A stretch of DNA of 64,000 bases from Planctomycetota bacterium (GTDB lineage: Bacteria; Planctomycetota; Planctomycetia; Pirellulales; Lacipirellulaceae): contig JAJDED010000020.1 of the NCBI GenBank assembly GCA_029259915.1, positions 124,001 through 188,000 on the forward strand. Reading direction: 5' to 3'. Below the pieces are notes generated by a model. That model ran no database searches. It saw only the letters and a list, made by a program, of their open reading frames with translations, and had not been told where the DNA came from. Below are positions 9,515-19,399 of the stretch, piece by piece (within the stretch, counting starts at the first letter, position 1; each line of letters starts with the position of its first letter). Made by a program: the position numbers and the translations under genes.

Positions 9515-9774
9515 CGTATTTGACTCCCAAAAAATTCGGTGGTTCAAGGGGGCCCGCAGCCGGTAGGCGTCAACGGGGCCTGTAGAAACGCTCCAGTGTA
9601 CTCACCGATTCGGCATCACACAGCGCCAAAACCATGGCAAAATGCCCGGATTAGGCAAAAATAGCCCTTTATCGCCGGTTGAGACGGTTTGCAGGGTTTC
9701 TACTACGGTGTCTTTGAGCCCTAACATCATACTAAGATGCTTTGATAGCGAACCGTTGAGGGATAGGCTATTTG

Positions 9775-11250
9775 CTAATTAGCAGCCTGATTATACAACA
9801 TTGGTCCCGAATTATGATCGACGAACATCCAGCCGTTGTCCGCGACGCTAAACAAAGGTCGGTACGGGCTTCTGTCGCAGTGGCGCGCTGTCCGGCCAAG
9901 GTGCCAGACAAGATTGATACCAATGTTCCACGATTCTTCTCGAACTCCCTCGAGGCCTGCGTTCTTGTCGGTGATCAGGTAGTTGAAACCAGATTGCAGT
10001 GACCAGCGATCGTTGAGTGGTGTGTTGAATTCCGCGCCGAAGATACCTTCGTCGTCGCTGGTCAGACCTCCCCAGAATCGACCATCGGAGCTCTTGCCAA
10101 AGTTCCAGCGATAGAACAAGGCATACTGATCCACGGTTTCATAAGTGACGCCCAAAATTTGCGCGCTGTTGGTAGAAGTGGCTGTCCACAGACCCACCTC
10201 GCGACCTTGGGGGCTCTTTAAACTTAGCTCCGAACGTATCTGGTGTAGGTCTTCTTCCACATCCAGGTCGTCACGCATCAAATCCCAGACAACACCAAAT
10301 TGCAAACCCGTGTTTACGCGTCGGAAGAATCCCGCGGTAACGAACTGCTGCGTCCGTTCGTCCGCTGCATCGACCGTTCCCGACAATCGGCTATGAACCG
10401 CTTGATAACCTAGTTGATAGCTCAACTGAGGAAAAAGCAGACCCACCAGCGGTGCCCGGCCACTCAAATTAAATCCTTCCTGGAAACCGAAGTTCGAATC
10501 GCTGCGTCCCCCTTCATTGGAGGGGCCGGGTGTGAAGTCACGGGGCCCACGAAAACCGTGGACGCCGGTCCATACCGTTAGATCTTTGAAGCGTGGCAAG
10601 CAGATCGGGAAACACCAATAATCGGGACCTGGTCGGGCCACACAGCTTCCACACCCGCCGACGTCGCAACCACCTACGCCACAGCTTGGTTCGAGGGCAC
10701 AGCCAGGCTCGCAAATGCCACAAGTGGGTTCGTTGCAGCCACATGTGGGCTCATAAATTCCGCAGCCAGGCTCGCCAATTCCGCAGCTCACTTCGCAAGC
10801 ACAACCGCCAGGGTACATTCCGCAACCGTCGCACGGCTGATCGAATGTGTGGCTATAGCTTTCCGTGACTGGCTGTTTATTCTGCGGTTGGGGGGTGGGA
10901 AGTTCCACTTCTTCGGCCGGGTCGGGAATATGCTGTACACGACGAACCGGGGTATTTGCGGGTGGTCGAACTTTCTTGGATGCTGTTTTGATCGCTGTCT
11001 GTTCGGTGGATTTTTGGCCGACGCTTTTCTGGGTTTTTACAAACGCAGGGGCATCGCTCGCAGCCGAACTCACCTGAGGTGAGCGAAACGCTTGTTTGTC
11101 CTGTTGTGCTTGAGCGGCACTGCTTGGCTTCTGGAAGTGGAGGTGTTGCGCACCTGTATCGTGGGCGCGACTATCCTTTGAATTCCAGGCGAAGAAACCT
11201 GACGTTACTATAGTCAGAATAATTATTTGGTAAGTACGGGAGCATTTCAT
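9775..11250 (-). CDS. secreted Cys/Gly/Pro-rich protein with barrel-like C-terminus
   Basis: A 491-residue protein. The ATG at 11250 gives a clean signal peptide (MKCSRTYQIIILTIVTSGFF, ending near SRAHD) and has GAGGG just upstream; a 39-residue upstream extension is rejected because it would bury the signal. A Lys/Pro-rich segment leads to a Cys-rich block near residues 135-225 built of repeats such as GEPGCG, EPTCGCNEPTCG and GGCDVGGCGSC. The C-terminal part (GVHGFRGPRDF, then alternating beta-like segments) resembles outer-membrane proteins common in Pirellulales. Disulfide-rich cell-surface anchoring is inferred; the function is unknown. Confidence 0.75.
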   Translation of the reverse strand: MKCSRTYQIIILTIVTSGFFAWNSKDSRAHDTGAQHLHFQKPSSAAQAQQDKQAFRSPQVSSAASDAPAFVKTQKSVGQKSTEQTAIKTASKKVRPPANTPVRRVQHIPDPAEEVELPTPQPQNKQPVTESYSHTFDQPCDGCGMYPGGCACEVSCGIGEPGCGIYEPTCGCNEPTCGICEPGCALEPSCGVGGCDVGGCGSCVARPGPDYWCFPICLPRFKDLTVWTGVHGFRGPRDFTPGPSNEGGRSDSNFGFQEGFNLSGRAPLVGLLFPQLSYQLGYQAVHSRLSGTVDAADERTQQFVTAGFFRRVNTGLQFGVVWDLMRDDLDVEEDLHQIRSELSLKSPQGREVGLWTATSTNSAQILGVTYETVDQYALFYRWNFGKSSDGRFWGGLTSDDEGIFGAEFNTPLNDRWSLQSGFNYLITDKNAGLEGVREESWNIGINLVWHLGRTARHCDRSPYRPLFSVADNGWMFVDHNSGPMLYNQAAN

Positions 11251-12202
11251 GGATCGACCCTCAGCAGACCTTCTTGGAAAAGAATGAACCGCCGCCTTGG
11301 TCATCGACGCACGGCATGGCAGCTTGGTTTCTGGGCCATTTTCATGGCCGCGGTTTACTGCTGGCATGTCGTTTGTGCGTCTCGGTAGCCCCCCCGAGAA
11401 TCAACACGTACAACTGGTATCGGTGCCGTGGGAATCGTGACTTTCGGAAAAGTTGACAAAATCGGAAAAGTTCTCCTGATTCCTTTAAAACGTCACTGAA
11501 AGAGCTAGCGGCCTTTTGACTGAGAAGCTATCAAGAGCGAAAAAATCACAAAAGTTTGCATGCATTCGGAATGTCCAGCACCGGCGAAATGGAATCCGAT
11601 CGGCAGAGAATGTCCCCCCCGGAGGAAGGTATTCGCCCACGGAGCCAGCAAAAAAACCAGGTAAAAACACCGAGAAATACGGCCTAGCAGGAGATATTCC
11701 GCTAGGTTTTAAGTAGAGGCACAAAAAACTCGATGTTGCCTGTTGCGGAATTTGTGTCGATACTAGAAGCAGTAGCGTGCTTGCGGGATTTGTCGCCCTG
11801 TGGTGCGTGTGGCGGAGTTCGGCTAGCAGTCTTTGGATTGCAAGTCCGAAGCATCCCGGAACCTCAGCGCTCTTTGCCAACCTTCGCTTAGGTGTGTGCA
11901 CTCAGACATGCGAGATGGGGAAACTGTTTCCCGTTGAGCGCGTGAGTTGTCCTCTTTTCTTCTATCGGCACCCAGCCGGGACATCCCACCACTTACTCCT
12001 CGCGGCAATGAGTCTGTGCTGCTTAACCGTCTGCGCAGGGACGCGCACCTAGTCGTTGGATGCAAGAGTGAAAAGAAGCGTATGAGTGTTTGCGGCTGCG
12101 CGAGGAACAAGAACAGAGGCCAAGGAATTTTTTCAGAACGAATTGAATACCCCCGAGAGAAATTCCCTCCCAGGAGTTTCCCCCGTTATAAGGAGCATGG
12201 AG
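11251..12202. other. 952-base gap upstream of prkA
   Basis: A large non-coding gap between divergent genes. Several frames of 60-138 residues exist on both strands, but none has a recognisable motif, plausible composition or a good ribosome site. A hairpin with a T-run lies at 11683-11710. The region must hold the promoters of the minus-strand surface protein and the prkA operon, and could hold a long leader or small RNA, but nothing more can be claimed. Confidence 0.5.
11683..11710 (+). terminator. weak hairpin with T-run
   Basis: The arms CCTAGC / GCTAGG enclose a 12-base loop that can partly pair with itself (AGGAGATATTCC). TTTT follows. No plus-strand gene ends here, so this could terminate an unannotated transcript, attenuate one leading into prkA, or be chance. 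Confidence 0.3.
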
Positions 12203-14254
12203 ATGACTAACGGAAGTGAGATCGTTTCCTTAGTATCCGATCGACAAGATCGCGAACAATTCCGACGCAAAAATTGGGTTGGAACTTTTGAGGATTATTT
12301 GAACCTTGTTCGCGACAATCCGCAGGTGACTCGAACGGCTTACCAGCGCATTTACGATATGATTCTGTCCGAGGGCGTCGAAGTTGTCGCCAAGGGGCGC
12401 GAGAAAGAACATCGTTATCATTTTTTCGACGATCCACACAATGACGGTCGCGATGCGGTATTTGGGTTGCGCGGGCCACTGCACAAATTGGTCAACGCGC
12501 TGAAGAGTGCGGCTTGCGAATACGGGATCGAAAAGCGTGTTCTGTTGCTGCACGGCCCCGTGGGGAGCAGCAAGAGCACCATTGTGCGACTCTTGAAGCA
12601 AGGATTGCAGCGATATTCTGCCACGGACGAAGGGGCGCTCTACTCGCTGGGTTGGGTCGACGAAGAGAATCCTGATGAGGTGCATTGGTGCCCGATGAAC
12701 GAGGAACCGTTGCACCTAATTCCCGAGCGTTTTCGCGCGGAAGTTGCTGAGCGACTGAACGAGGGACGCGACGAAGGCGACTTTCGAATTCGAATTCGCG
12801 GAGAGTTGGATCCTTTTTGCCGTTTCATGTATCAAGAGCGGCTCAAAAAATACGATGGCGACTGGACCCGCGTGGTTCAGGATGTGCGTGTGCGGCGTGT
12901 GATTCTCAGCGAGAAAGATCGTGTTGGCATCGGCACCTTCCAACCAAAGGACGAGAAAAACCAGGATGCCACCGAGCTCACTGGCGACATCAACTACCGG
13001 AAGATTGCCGTCTACGGTAGCGACAGCGATCCCCGAGCATTTAATTTCGATGGCGAGTTTAATGTTGCTAACCGGGGTATCATTGAGTTTGTCGAAGTGT
13101 TGAAGCTTGACGTGGCGTTTTTGTACGACCTGTTGGGTGCTAGCCAAGAGCACCGCATCAAGCCGAAAAAATTCGCCCAGACCGACATCGACGAAGTGAT
13201 CATCGGCCATACCAACGAGCCCGAGTATCGCCGTTTGCAGAATAACGAGTTTATGGAAGCGTTGCGCGATCGTACGGTCAAGATCGACATTCCTTACGTT
13301 ACGACGTTGGAGCATGAAATCCGCATTTATGAGAAGGATTACAACGCCAAGACTGTTTCCGGCAAGCACATTGCTCCCCACACGATCGAGATGGCTGCCA
13401 TGTGGGCGATTCTCACACGGTTGGAAGAACCGAAACATGCGGGTTTGTCTCGGCTGCAAAAGCTGAAGCTGTACAACGGAAAAACGTTGCCCGGTTTTAC
13501 GGAAGAAAATATTACCGAGCTACGCGATCAGGCCGTCAACGAAGGTTTGATCGGTATTTCTCCGCGTTATGTGCAAGACAAAATTTCCAATGCTTTGGTA
13601 GCCCATCCCGATGCGAACTCGATCAATCCGTTTATGGTACTTAATGAGTTGGAAGGTGGCCTGAAGCACCACAGTCTCATCAACAATGAGGAAACCAAGC
13701 AGATATACCGAGAAGTTCTCGGTGCCGTAAAAGAGGAATACGAAAACATTGTAAAACTCGAGGTCCAGCGAGCCATTGCAGCCGACGAAGCGGCGCTCAC
13801 GCGGCTTTGTGGAAATTACATCGACAACGTCAAGGCTTACACGCAAAAGGAAAAGGTAAAAAATCCCTTTACCGGTCAATACGAAGAGCCGGACGAACGC
13901 TTGATGCGGTCGATCGAAGACAAGATCGATATCCCGGAGAGTCGCAAAGACGATTTTCGCCGCGAGATCATGAACTACATCGGTGCATTGTCGATCGACG
14001 GCAAGAAATTCGATTACAAAACCAATGAGCGTTTGAACAAGGCGCTGGAGCTCAAGCTGTTTGAGGATCAGAAAGATTCGATCAAGCTTACCAGCCTGGT
14101 TTCCAACGTGATTGATGCTGAAACCCAGCAGAAGATCGACGTGGTCAAAGGCCGTTTGATTCGTGATTACGGCTACAACGACGAAAGTGCAACCGACGTC
14201 TTGAATTATGTGGCGAGCATCTTTGCACGAGGAGATGTCAAGGAGAAATCGTAA
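12203..14254 (+). CDS. prkA: PrkA family serine protein kinase / AAA+ protein
   Basis: A 683-residue PrkA, the AAA+ stress and sporulation-linked protein that occurs with YeaH and SpoVR. The Walker A-like motif is [18 protein letters not shown] near residue 110; the PrkA AAA part continues through [20 protein letters not shown]. The C-terminal kinase-like region ends in [20 protein letters not shown]. The second of two close Met codons (12203) is chosen because AGGAG at 12191-12195 sits seven bases before it; the ATG at 12197 is only one base away from it. It heads an operon with yeaH, a 63-residue gene, spoVR and a 162-residue gene. Confidence 0.95.
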   Translation: MTNGSEIVSLVSDRQDREQFRRKNWVGTFEDYLNLVRDNPQVTRTAYQRIYDMILSEGVEVVAKGREKEHRYHFFDDPHNDGRDAVFGLRGPLHKLVNALKSAACEYGIEKRVLLLHGPVGSSKSTIVRLLKQGLQRYSATDEGALYSLGWVDEENPDEVHWCPMNEEPLHLIPERFRAEVAERLNEGRDEGDFRIRIRGELDPFCRFMYQERLKKYDGDWTRVVQDVRVRRVILSEKDRVGIGTFQPKDEKNQDATELTGDINYRKIAVYGSDSDPRAFNFDGEFNVANRGIIEFVEVLKLDVAFLYDLLGASQEHRIKPKKFAQTDIDEVIIGHTNEPEYRRLQNNEFMEALRDRTVKIDIPYVTTLEHEIRIYEKDYNAKTVSGKHIAPHTIEMAAMWAILTRLEEPKHAGLSRLQKLKLYNGKTLPGFTEENITELRDQAVNEGLIGISPRYVQDKISNALVAHPDANSINPFMVLNELEGGLKHHSLINNEETKQIYREVLGAVKEEYENIVKLEVQRAIAADEAALTRLCGNYIDNVKAYTQKEKVKNPFTGQYEEPDERLMRSIEDKIDIPESRKDDFRREIMNYIGALSIDGKKFDYKTNERLNKALELKLFEDQKDSIKLTSLVSNVIDAETQQKIDVVKGRLIRDYGYNDESATDVLNYVASIFARGDVKEKS

Positions 14255-14341
14255 TCCTCTCGGCTGTGCCGGGTGAAATACGCGTCACGTGTTGCGTGCA
14301 AAGGATTTAAGCGGCACCAGGGAATTTTGAGGGTACTCTCC

Positions 14342-15451
14342 ATGGTGATGGAAATCGAACGCGACCAACATCGCTTCAAGCAGATTGTGCGGGGAAGAAT
14401 TCGTGAGAATCTGCGCAAATATATCACACACGGCGAAATGATCGGTCGCCGTGGGCGGGATGTGGTGAGCATTCCTGTTCCGCAGCTCGACGTCCCTCGG
14501 TTCCGATTCGGAAAGAATGGTTCAGGCGGCGTCGGGCAGGGAGATGGAGACGTCGGCGATCCGGTTGGCAAGCCTGGTGAGGGACCCGCAGGTGCGGGCG
14601 GTGCGGGGAGTGAACCTGGTTCCGAGCATTTCATGGAAGTCGAAGTGTCGCTCGACGAGTTGGCAGCCATGCTTGGCGATGAATTGGAGTTGCCGCGGAT
14701 CGAGCCGAAAGGCGCCGCCAACATCACCGCTGATAAATCCAAATACAACAGCATTCGCCAAACCGGACCCGAATCGCTTCGGCACTTCAAACGGACGTAT
14801 CTCAACGCCTTGCGTCGACAGATTTCCACGGGGAACTACGTACCGGACGATCCTTGTGTAATTCCGGTGAAGGGCGACAAACAATATCGCTCGTGGAACG
14901 ATGTTCCTCAGCCGCAAGTGAATGCGGCGGTGATTTATTTGATGGATGTATCTGGCTCGATGACAGACGATCAAAAGGAGATTGTCCGCACCGAAGCATT
15001 TTGGATCGACACCTGGCTGGCCAGTCAATACGAGGGAATCAAGAAGCGATACATCATTCACGACGCGGTTGCCAAGGAAGTCGACGAAAACACCTTTTAT
15101 CACACGCGCGAGAGCGGAGGCACGCGGATCAGCTCGGCTTACAAGGTGTGTGATGAATTGATCAAGCGAGATTTTCCCGTCGAGGATTGGAATATCTACT
15201 GTTTCCAATTTTCCGACGGCGACAATTGGGGGGACGACAATCGGCAGGCGTTTGATTTGTTGTCCGATCGTTTGTTGCCCGCGTCGAACATTTTTTGTTA
15301 CGGACAGGTGGAGAGCCCCTACGGCAGCGGCGACTTTATCGATGCCTTGGGGAAGCAGTTTGGCGATCACGATTCGCTCATCCTTTCGGAAATTCCGGAC
15401 AAGGACGGCATTTACCAATCAATCAAAACATTTTTGGGCAAAGGAAAGTAA
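14342..15451 (+). CDS. yeaH: YeaH/DUF444 family protein with VWA-like domain
   Basis: A 369-residue DUF444 protein. The N-terminus ([19 protein letters not shown]) is typical, followed by a Gly-rich linker near residues 60-95. The C-terminal von Willebrand A-like fold has the metal site [10 protein letters not shown] near 203 and ends in a GFIDAL-like helix. The family always travels with prkA and spoVR; a shared complex in nitrogen or stationary-phase stress is known in enterobacteria, but its biochemistry is unclear. ATGs at 14342 and 14348 are both possible; GAGGGT fits the first better. Confidence 0.9.
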   Translation: MVMEIERDQHRFKQIVRGRIRENLRKYITHGEMIGRRGRDVVSIPVPQLDVPRFRFGKNGSGGVGQGDGDVGDPVGKPGEGPAGAGGAGSEPGSEHFMEVEVSLDELAAMLGDELELPRIEPKGAANITADKSKYNSIRQTGPESLRHFKRTYLNALRRQISTGNYVPDDPCVIPVKGDKQYRSWNDVPQPQVNAAVIYLMDVSGSMTDDQKEIVRTEAFWIDTWLASQYEGIKKRYIIHDAVAKEVDENTFYHTRESGGTRISSAYKVCDELIKRDFPVEDWNIYCFQFSDGDNWGDDNRQAFDLLSDRLLPASNIFCYGQVESPYGSGDFIDALGKQFGDHDSLILSEIPDKDGIYQSIKTFLGKGK

Positions 15452-15454
15452 ACG

Positions 15455-15646
15455 ATGCACAACCATGAGACATCACCAAACGCATATCAGGTAAAAGTTG
15501 GCCACGTCACCGTGATTGTCAAGGCAGTTTCGCGTGAAGAGGCAATCGCCCTAGCCCGGCGAAAGTTGGCCCTTGAAATGCCACGATTTTACGACATTAT
15601 CCGCAGCCTCGCCTCCGAGCGATTCGCGGTCCGACAGGCAGCTTAG
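15455..15646 (+). CDS. 63-residue protein between yeaH and spoVR
   Basis: A small protein starting three bases after the yeaH stop, with GGAAAG about seven bases upstream. It reads as a beta-beta-alpha unit (YQVKVGHVTVIVKAVSREEA, then AIALARRKLALEM), with DIIRSLASERFAV near the end. This looks like a small ligand- or partner-binding domain. Its place inside a conserved stress operon and the good ribosome site make it a real gene. I do not know the family. Confidence 0.7.
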   Translation: MHNHETSPNAYQVKVGHVTVIVKAVSREEAIALARRKLALEMPRFYDIIRSLASERFAVRQAA

Positions 15647-15678
15647 GCAATAACGGTGCAACGCGAGAATAACGACCC

Positions 15679-17214
15679 ATGGCTCTGAGCTTAGGAAAAT
15701 TGACGCCGGAATTGGCCGCCATACAGGTGGAGATTGAAGAGTACGCGCGCGGCTATGGGCTGGACTTTTTTCCTACGATTTTTGAATTGATCGATGCCGA
15801 CCAGCTCAACGCGATTGCTGCTCGCGGGGGATTCCCGACCCGCTATCCGCATTGGCGGTTTGGAATGGAGTACGAGCAGCTTAGCAAGGGTTACCATTAT
15901 GGTCTGCAAAAGATCTACGAGATGGTTATCAACAACGATCCCTGCTACGCGTACTTGATGCGTCCCAACGGGTTGATTGATCAAAAGCTGGTAATGGCCC
16001 ATGTCTACGGGCATTGCGATTTTTTCAAAAACAACCAGTGGTTTGCCCACACGAATCGCAAGATGATGGACGACATGGCCAACCACGGCACACGCATTCG
16101 GCGGCACATGGACGAAGTTGGTGTGGAAGAGGTCGAAAATTTTATTGATGCTTGTCTTAGTATTGAAGATTTGATCGACATCCACGCCCCCTTCATCCAG
16201 CGACGCGAGAAGAAAGATCGCTACGATTTCTCGCAATCTGAGGAAAAGAAAAGCCCGCGCGAATCACCGCGATTTGCGGCCAAAGACTATATGGAGTCGT
16301 TCATCAATCCTCCTGAAGCATTAGCAGAGGATAATGAGGATAGCGACGTTCCTTCCTCGCGAGCGATTCCCGAGCGGCCCGAGCGCGACGTGATGCGGTT
16401 TCTTCTGGAGCGTGCTCCGCTCAAGTCCTGGCAGGCGGATGTTTTGTCCATTATTCGAGAAGAGGCTTACTACTTTGCACCGCAGGCGCAAACAAAAATC
16501 ATGAACGAAGGGTGGGCCAGCTACTGGCACTCGACAATCATGATCCGTCAGGGGCTCACCTCGGCAGATGTCATAAACTACTGCGATCATCACAGCGGCA
16601 CGATGGCCAGCTCGCAGACGCAGTTGAACCCCTACAAGGTCGGCATCGAGTTGTTCCGCAACATCGAAGACCGCTGGAACCGAGGCGCTTTTGGCCGCGA
16701 ATACGAAGAGTGTGATGATTACCAAAAACGTCGCGATTGGAACACCGATGCGGGGTTAGGGCGCGAGAAAATTTTTGAGGTCCGACGTGTCCACAACGAT
16801 CTCACTTTCATCGATACGTTTCTCACACTCGATTTCGTCCGCGAGCATAAGTTCTTCCGCTTCGGCTACAACGAGGACACCGAGGTGTATGAGATCGAAA
16901 GCCGCGAGTTTCCCAAGGTCAAACAGCAACTCCTGGAAAGCTTAACCAACCGGGGCCGCCCCACAATCGAGGTGGTGGACGGCAATTACCTCAACCGGGG
17001 CGAATTGTATCTCCAGCACGACTACTCGGGCGTGGAGTTGCAGATCGATTACGCACGCGATGTTTTGGAAAACCTCGAGAGGCTGTGGAGCCGACCGGTC
17101 CACGTGGAGACCGTTTTGGAAGGAAATCGAGCCGTACTCTGCTTCGACGGAACCGATCATGAATTGGAAATCATGGATGCAGTCGACACCGACGACGAAG
17201 AGGAAGCAGCATGA
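15679..17214 (+). CDS. spoVR: SpoVR family protein
   Basis: A 511-residue SpoVR (YcgB), the third member of the PrkA-YeaH-SpoVR set. Typical family segments are GLDFFPTIFELIDADQLNAI near residue 28, PHWRFGMEYEQLSKGYHYG near 58, MAHVYGHCDFFKNNQWF near 105 and MNEGWASYWHS near 275. The His and Glu residues in HVYGHCDF and NEGWASYWH recall a metal-site layout; enzymatic activity is not established for the family. It starts 32 bases after the 63-residue gene, and its stop overlaps the next gene. Confidence 0.95.
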   Translation: MALSLGKLTPELAAIQVEIEEYARGYGLDFFPTIFELIDADQLNAIAARGGFPTRYPHWRFGMEYEQLSKGYHYGLQKIYEMVINNDPCYAYLMRPNGLIDQKLVMAHVYGHCDFFKNNQWFAHTNRKMMDDMANHGTRIRRHMDEVGVEEVENFIDACLSIEDLIDIHAPFIQRREKKDRYDFSQSEEKKSPRESPRFAAKDYMESFINPPEALAEDNEDSDVPSSRAIPERPERDVMRFLLERAPLKSWQADVLSIIREEAYYFAPQAQTKIMNEGWASYWHSTIMIRQGLTSADVINYCDHHSGTMASSQTQLNPYKVGIELFRNIEDRWNRGAFGREYEECDDYQKRRDWNTDAGLGREKIFEVRRVHNDLTFIDTFLTLDFVREHKFFRFGYNEDTEVYEIESREFPKVKQQLLESLTNRGRPTIEVVDGNYLNRGELYLQHDYSGVELQIDYARDVLENLERLWSRPVHVETVLEGNRAVLCFDGTDHELEIMDAVDTDDEEEAA

Positions 17215-17699
17215 AACTCCAAGATGAATTCTTAAAAGAACTGCAAGCGATCATCGGGCAAGCCAACGAGACGGTGAGCGTTGCCGACGGTTCGCGGGTA
17301 GTGCGCGGTCAGATCGAGCAATGCGAACTATTGGCAGTTGCCGTTTCAGAGTTTGTGTTGAAAACTAATGAGTTGGCCGGCGCTGACATTTCCAAGCTGG
17401 AGTCGGCCAGCCAATCGCTCTGCAAACGCGTCAATTATTTGTTGGAGCCGATCTCGCCGATCGAAACCGACGCGGATGGCTGTGTGGTACAGATGCGCAG
17501 CAATCCTCCGCTGCAAGGAGACAACAGCCGCTGCTATTACGAGCTTTTTTTGCGTCGTGGTGGCTCGATTGAGCTTTGTCGGTACGAGAAACAATCGGGG
17601 GCGGCTCGCGTCAGCGTCCCTGCTACGCTCACTCACGAGGTCTTGGGGCGGTTGGTCGCAGATTTTGATGCAACAGTCGACGAGATTTTGGCATCCTGA
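17211..17699 (+). CDS. 162-residue protein translationally coupled to spoVR
   Basis: It starts with ATGA overlapping the spoVR stop, so translation is probably coupled. The protein is mostly helical at first (LQDEFLKELQAIIGQANETV, LAGADISKLESASQSLCKRV). A beta-rich half follows, with VVQMRSNPPLQ, RCYYELFLRRGGSIELCRYE and VSVPATLTHEVLGRLV. There is no signal peptide or membrane helix. I do not recognise the family; position suggests an accessory part of the PrkA/SpoVR system. Confidence 0.75.
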   Translation: MKLQDEFLKELQAIIGQANETVSVADGSRVVRGQIEQCELLAVAVSEFVLKTNELAGADISKLESASQSLCKRVNYLLEPISPIETDADGCVVQMRSNPPLQGDNSRCYYELFLRRGGSIELCRYEKQSGAARVSVPATLTHEVLGRLVADFDATVDEILAS

Positions 17700-17970
17700 A
17701 TTTTTTTAGTTTCCTGAAAATTATCGACAAGCGGGATATTTCTGCCCAAAATAGAGAGTGCATGGTTACTTATCAAACGCTATTTGATCGCGATCTGAAT
17801 CGGCCCCTCTTTGAGGGAAGCATGCACGGTGAAGGCGAGAGATTCGTTTACAGATCTTTATGCCGGATCATTCTGACGGTTTTGCCCATTCAACCTCCAT
17901 GGGAGATTTGCTACGATGCGGACTGATTTTTCTCACTTGCTTCAAATCCTTCGTTTGATCCGTCAAAAGT

Positions 17971-18822
17971 ATGAATCGCCCCGCACGTCAGCAGCCCCAA
18001 TTCGAAATTTCGCTTCAACCGGCCGGAGGCGGCTGGCATTGCAGCCATCTCTACTACACTTGGAATCGCGCAGCGCTCGCGCAAATGTCGGCGGAGCAAG
18101 TCACCGCCGGTCGCGCCGAAGCGATCTCGGCGATCGATCCCGCGGGTAACGACGCACCACTTCGCCTGCAAACTTCAATCGTCAGCGGGCATAAGGCCGA
18201 CTTCAGCTTGATGGTGATGGACACCGATCCGCTGAAAGTCGATCGTGTGCATCAGCGACTTATGGCGGGAGCGTTAGGGCAAGCGGTCGTGCCCGGCTAT
18301 TCTTTCGTTTCGATGTCCGAAATCAGCGAGTACGTCCCTTCTATCGAAGACTTTGGCAAACGGCTCGTCTCGGAAGGTGAAGAAGAGGGGAGCCCCACTT
18401 TTCAAGCCAAAGTCAAAGGCTATGCCGACCGGCTGGAGGGGATGAACCGCCAGCGATTGACCCCCGATTTTCCTGAGTGGCCTAGCACCTGTTTCTACCC
18501 GATGAACAAGAAACGCAAGGTGGGCGAAAATTGGTTTACGCTCACGAAAGACGAACGCAACGCCCTGATGAGCGAGCACGCCCGCAGCGGGATGGCGTTT
18601 GCCGGCAAGGTAAGCCAATTGATAACCGTTGGCCTGGGACTCGACGATTGGGAATGGGGCGTGACGCTTTGGGCGGTGAATCCCGAGTACCTGAAGGACA
18701 TCGTCTACCGAATGCGATTCGACGAAGCCAGCGCCCGCTATGCCGAGTTTGGACCATTCTTGGCGGGCTACGTTTGCTCCCCGGCAGAAATGCTCGATCA
18801 TTGCCTTCCGCAAAACGGCTGA
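17971..18822 (+). CDS. hemQ: HemQ, chlorite dismutase-family coproheme decarboxylase
   Basis: A 283-residue protein of the chlorite-dismutase fold. HemQ makes heme b from coproheme in the coproporphyrin-dependent pathway. The C-terminal half is diagnostic: CFYPMNKKRKVGENWFTL near residue 175, then ERNALMSEHARSGMAFAGKV near 193 with the conserved proximal His region, then DDWEWGVTLWAVNP and a closing FGPFLAGY. The first 60 residues are more variable. No other heme gene is nearby, and the downstream genes are on the opposite strand. Confidence 0.88.
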   Translation: MNRPARQQPQFEISLQPAGGGWHCSHLYYTWNRAALAQMSAEQVTAGRAEAISAIDPAGNDAPLRLQTSIVSGHKADFSLMVMDTDPLKVDRVHQRLMAGALGQAVVPGYSFVSMSEISEYVPSIEDFGKRLVSEGEEEGSPTFQAKVKGYADRLEGMNRQRLTPDFPEWPSTCFYPMNKKRKVGENWFTLTKDERNALMSEHARSGMAFAGKVSQLITVGLGLDDWEWGVTLWAVNPEYLKDIVYRMRFDEASARYAEFGPFLAGYVCSPAEMLDHCLPQNG

Positions 18823-18856
18823 AACCACGGATAGCGCAGATGAGCACAGATTTTCA

Positions 18857-18951
18857 ATAGCCACGAAAAACACAAAAAGTCACAAAAAAAGATATGGAAA
18901 TATCTCATTAAGTCGGTTTTTTTCGTGTCTCTTCGTGTTTTTCGTGGCTAT
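18857..18951. repeat. imperfect inverted repeat between hemQ and cdd
   Basis: The arms ATAGCCACGAAAAACAC... and ...GTGTTTTTCGTGGCTAT are about 34 bases each, with few mismatches, around a 28-base loop. It lies between convergent genes and is A/T-run rich, so it may act as a two-way terminator. It belongs to a set of gene-end inverted repeats in this window (also near 25.2 kb, 32.6 kb and 40.7 kb). Confidence 0.6.
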
Positions 18952-18968
18952 TACTCCCGGCAATTGTT

Positions 18969-19364
18969 TCAGTTTTCGAGATGAAACTGCTCAGGCAATA
19001 GTTCTGCAAGAGACATGGTTTTTATTTTATCTGGCTTGTCGGCATCGACCAGCAGCACGTCCATCGCGCCGCCGAACTCGGCAAGAAACTGTCGACACGC
19101 ACCGCATGGCGATGCTCCGCCAGACGTGGCCACCGCAACGGCTTTGATTTTCCGATGCCCTGCCGCAACGGCCGCCGCGGCGGCAACTCGTTCGGCGCAA
19201 ATCGTTAGCCCGTACGATGCGTTTTCAACGTTGGTTCCCGTGATAATGGTGCCATCGTCAGTAAGAACTGCCGCACCGACAAGGAATTTTGAGTACGGCG
19301 CGTAGGCTTGGTTGCGAATCGCTAACGCTGCATCGACAAGCTGTTGTTGAACCGGTTTGCTCAT
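18969..19364 (-). CDS. cdd: cytidine deaminase
   Basis: A 131-residue homotetrameric-type cytidine deaminase that converts (deoxy)cytidine to (deoxy)uridine. The zinc site is NASYGLTICAERVAA (Cys of CAE, with the catalytic Glu) near residue 48 and SPCGACRQFLAEFG near 81. It is the last gene of the minus-strand nucleoside/BMC block, 35 bases after thymidine phosphorylase, and would feed deoxyuridine to that enzyme. Confidence 0.95.
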   Translation of the reverse strand: MSKPVQQQLVDAALAIRNQAYAPYSKFLVGAAVLTDDGTIITGTNVENASYGLTICAERVAAAAAVAAGHRKIKAVAVATSGGASPCGACRQFLAEFGGAMDVLLVDADKPDKIKTMSLAELLPEQFHLEN

Positions 19365-19399
19365 GGCATTGCCTCACAATCTCATGGTTATCAATTAAC

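Noticed and set aside
11485-11901. 138-residue minus-strand frame in the gap upstream of prkA
   Set aside because: Low-complexity mix without a motif or ribosome site, crossing the hairpin at 11683.
17762-17926. 54-residue plus-strand frame between the spoVR-coupled gene and hemQ
   Set aside because: It has a Met start but no ribosome site, no recognisable motif and no conserved pattern; chance frame more likely.
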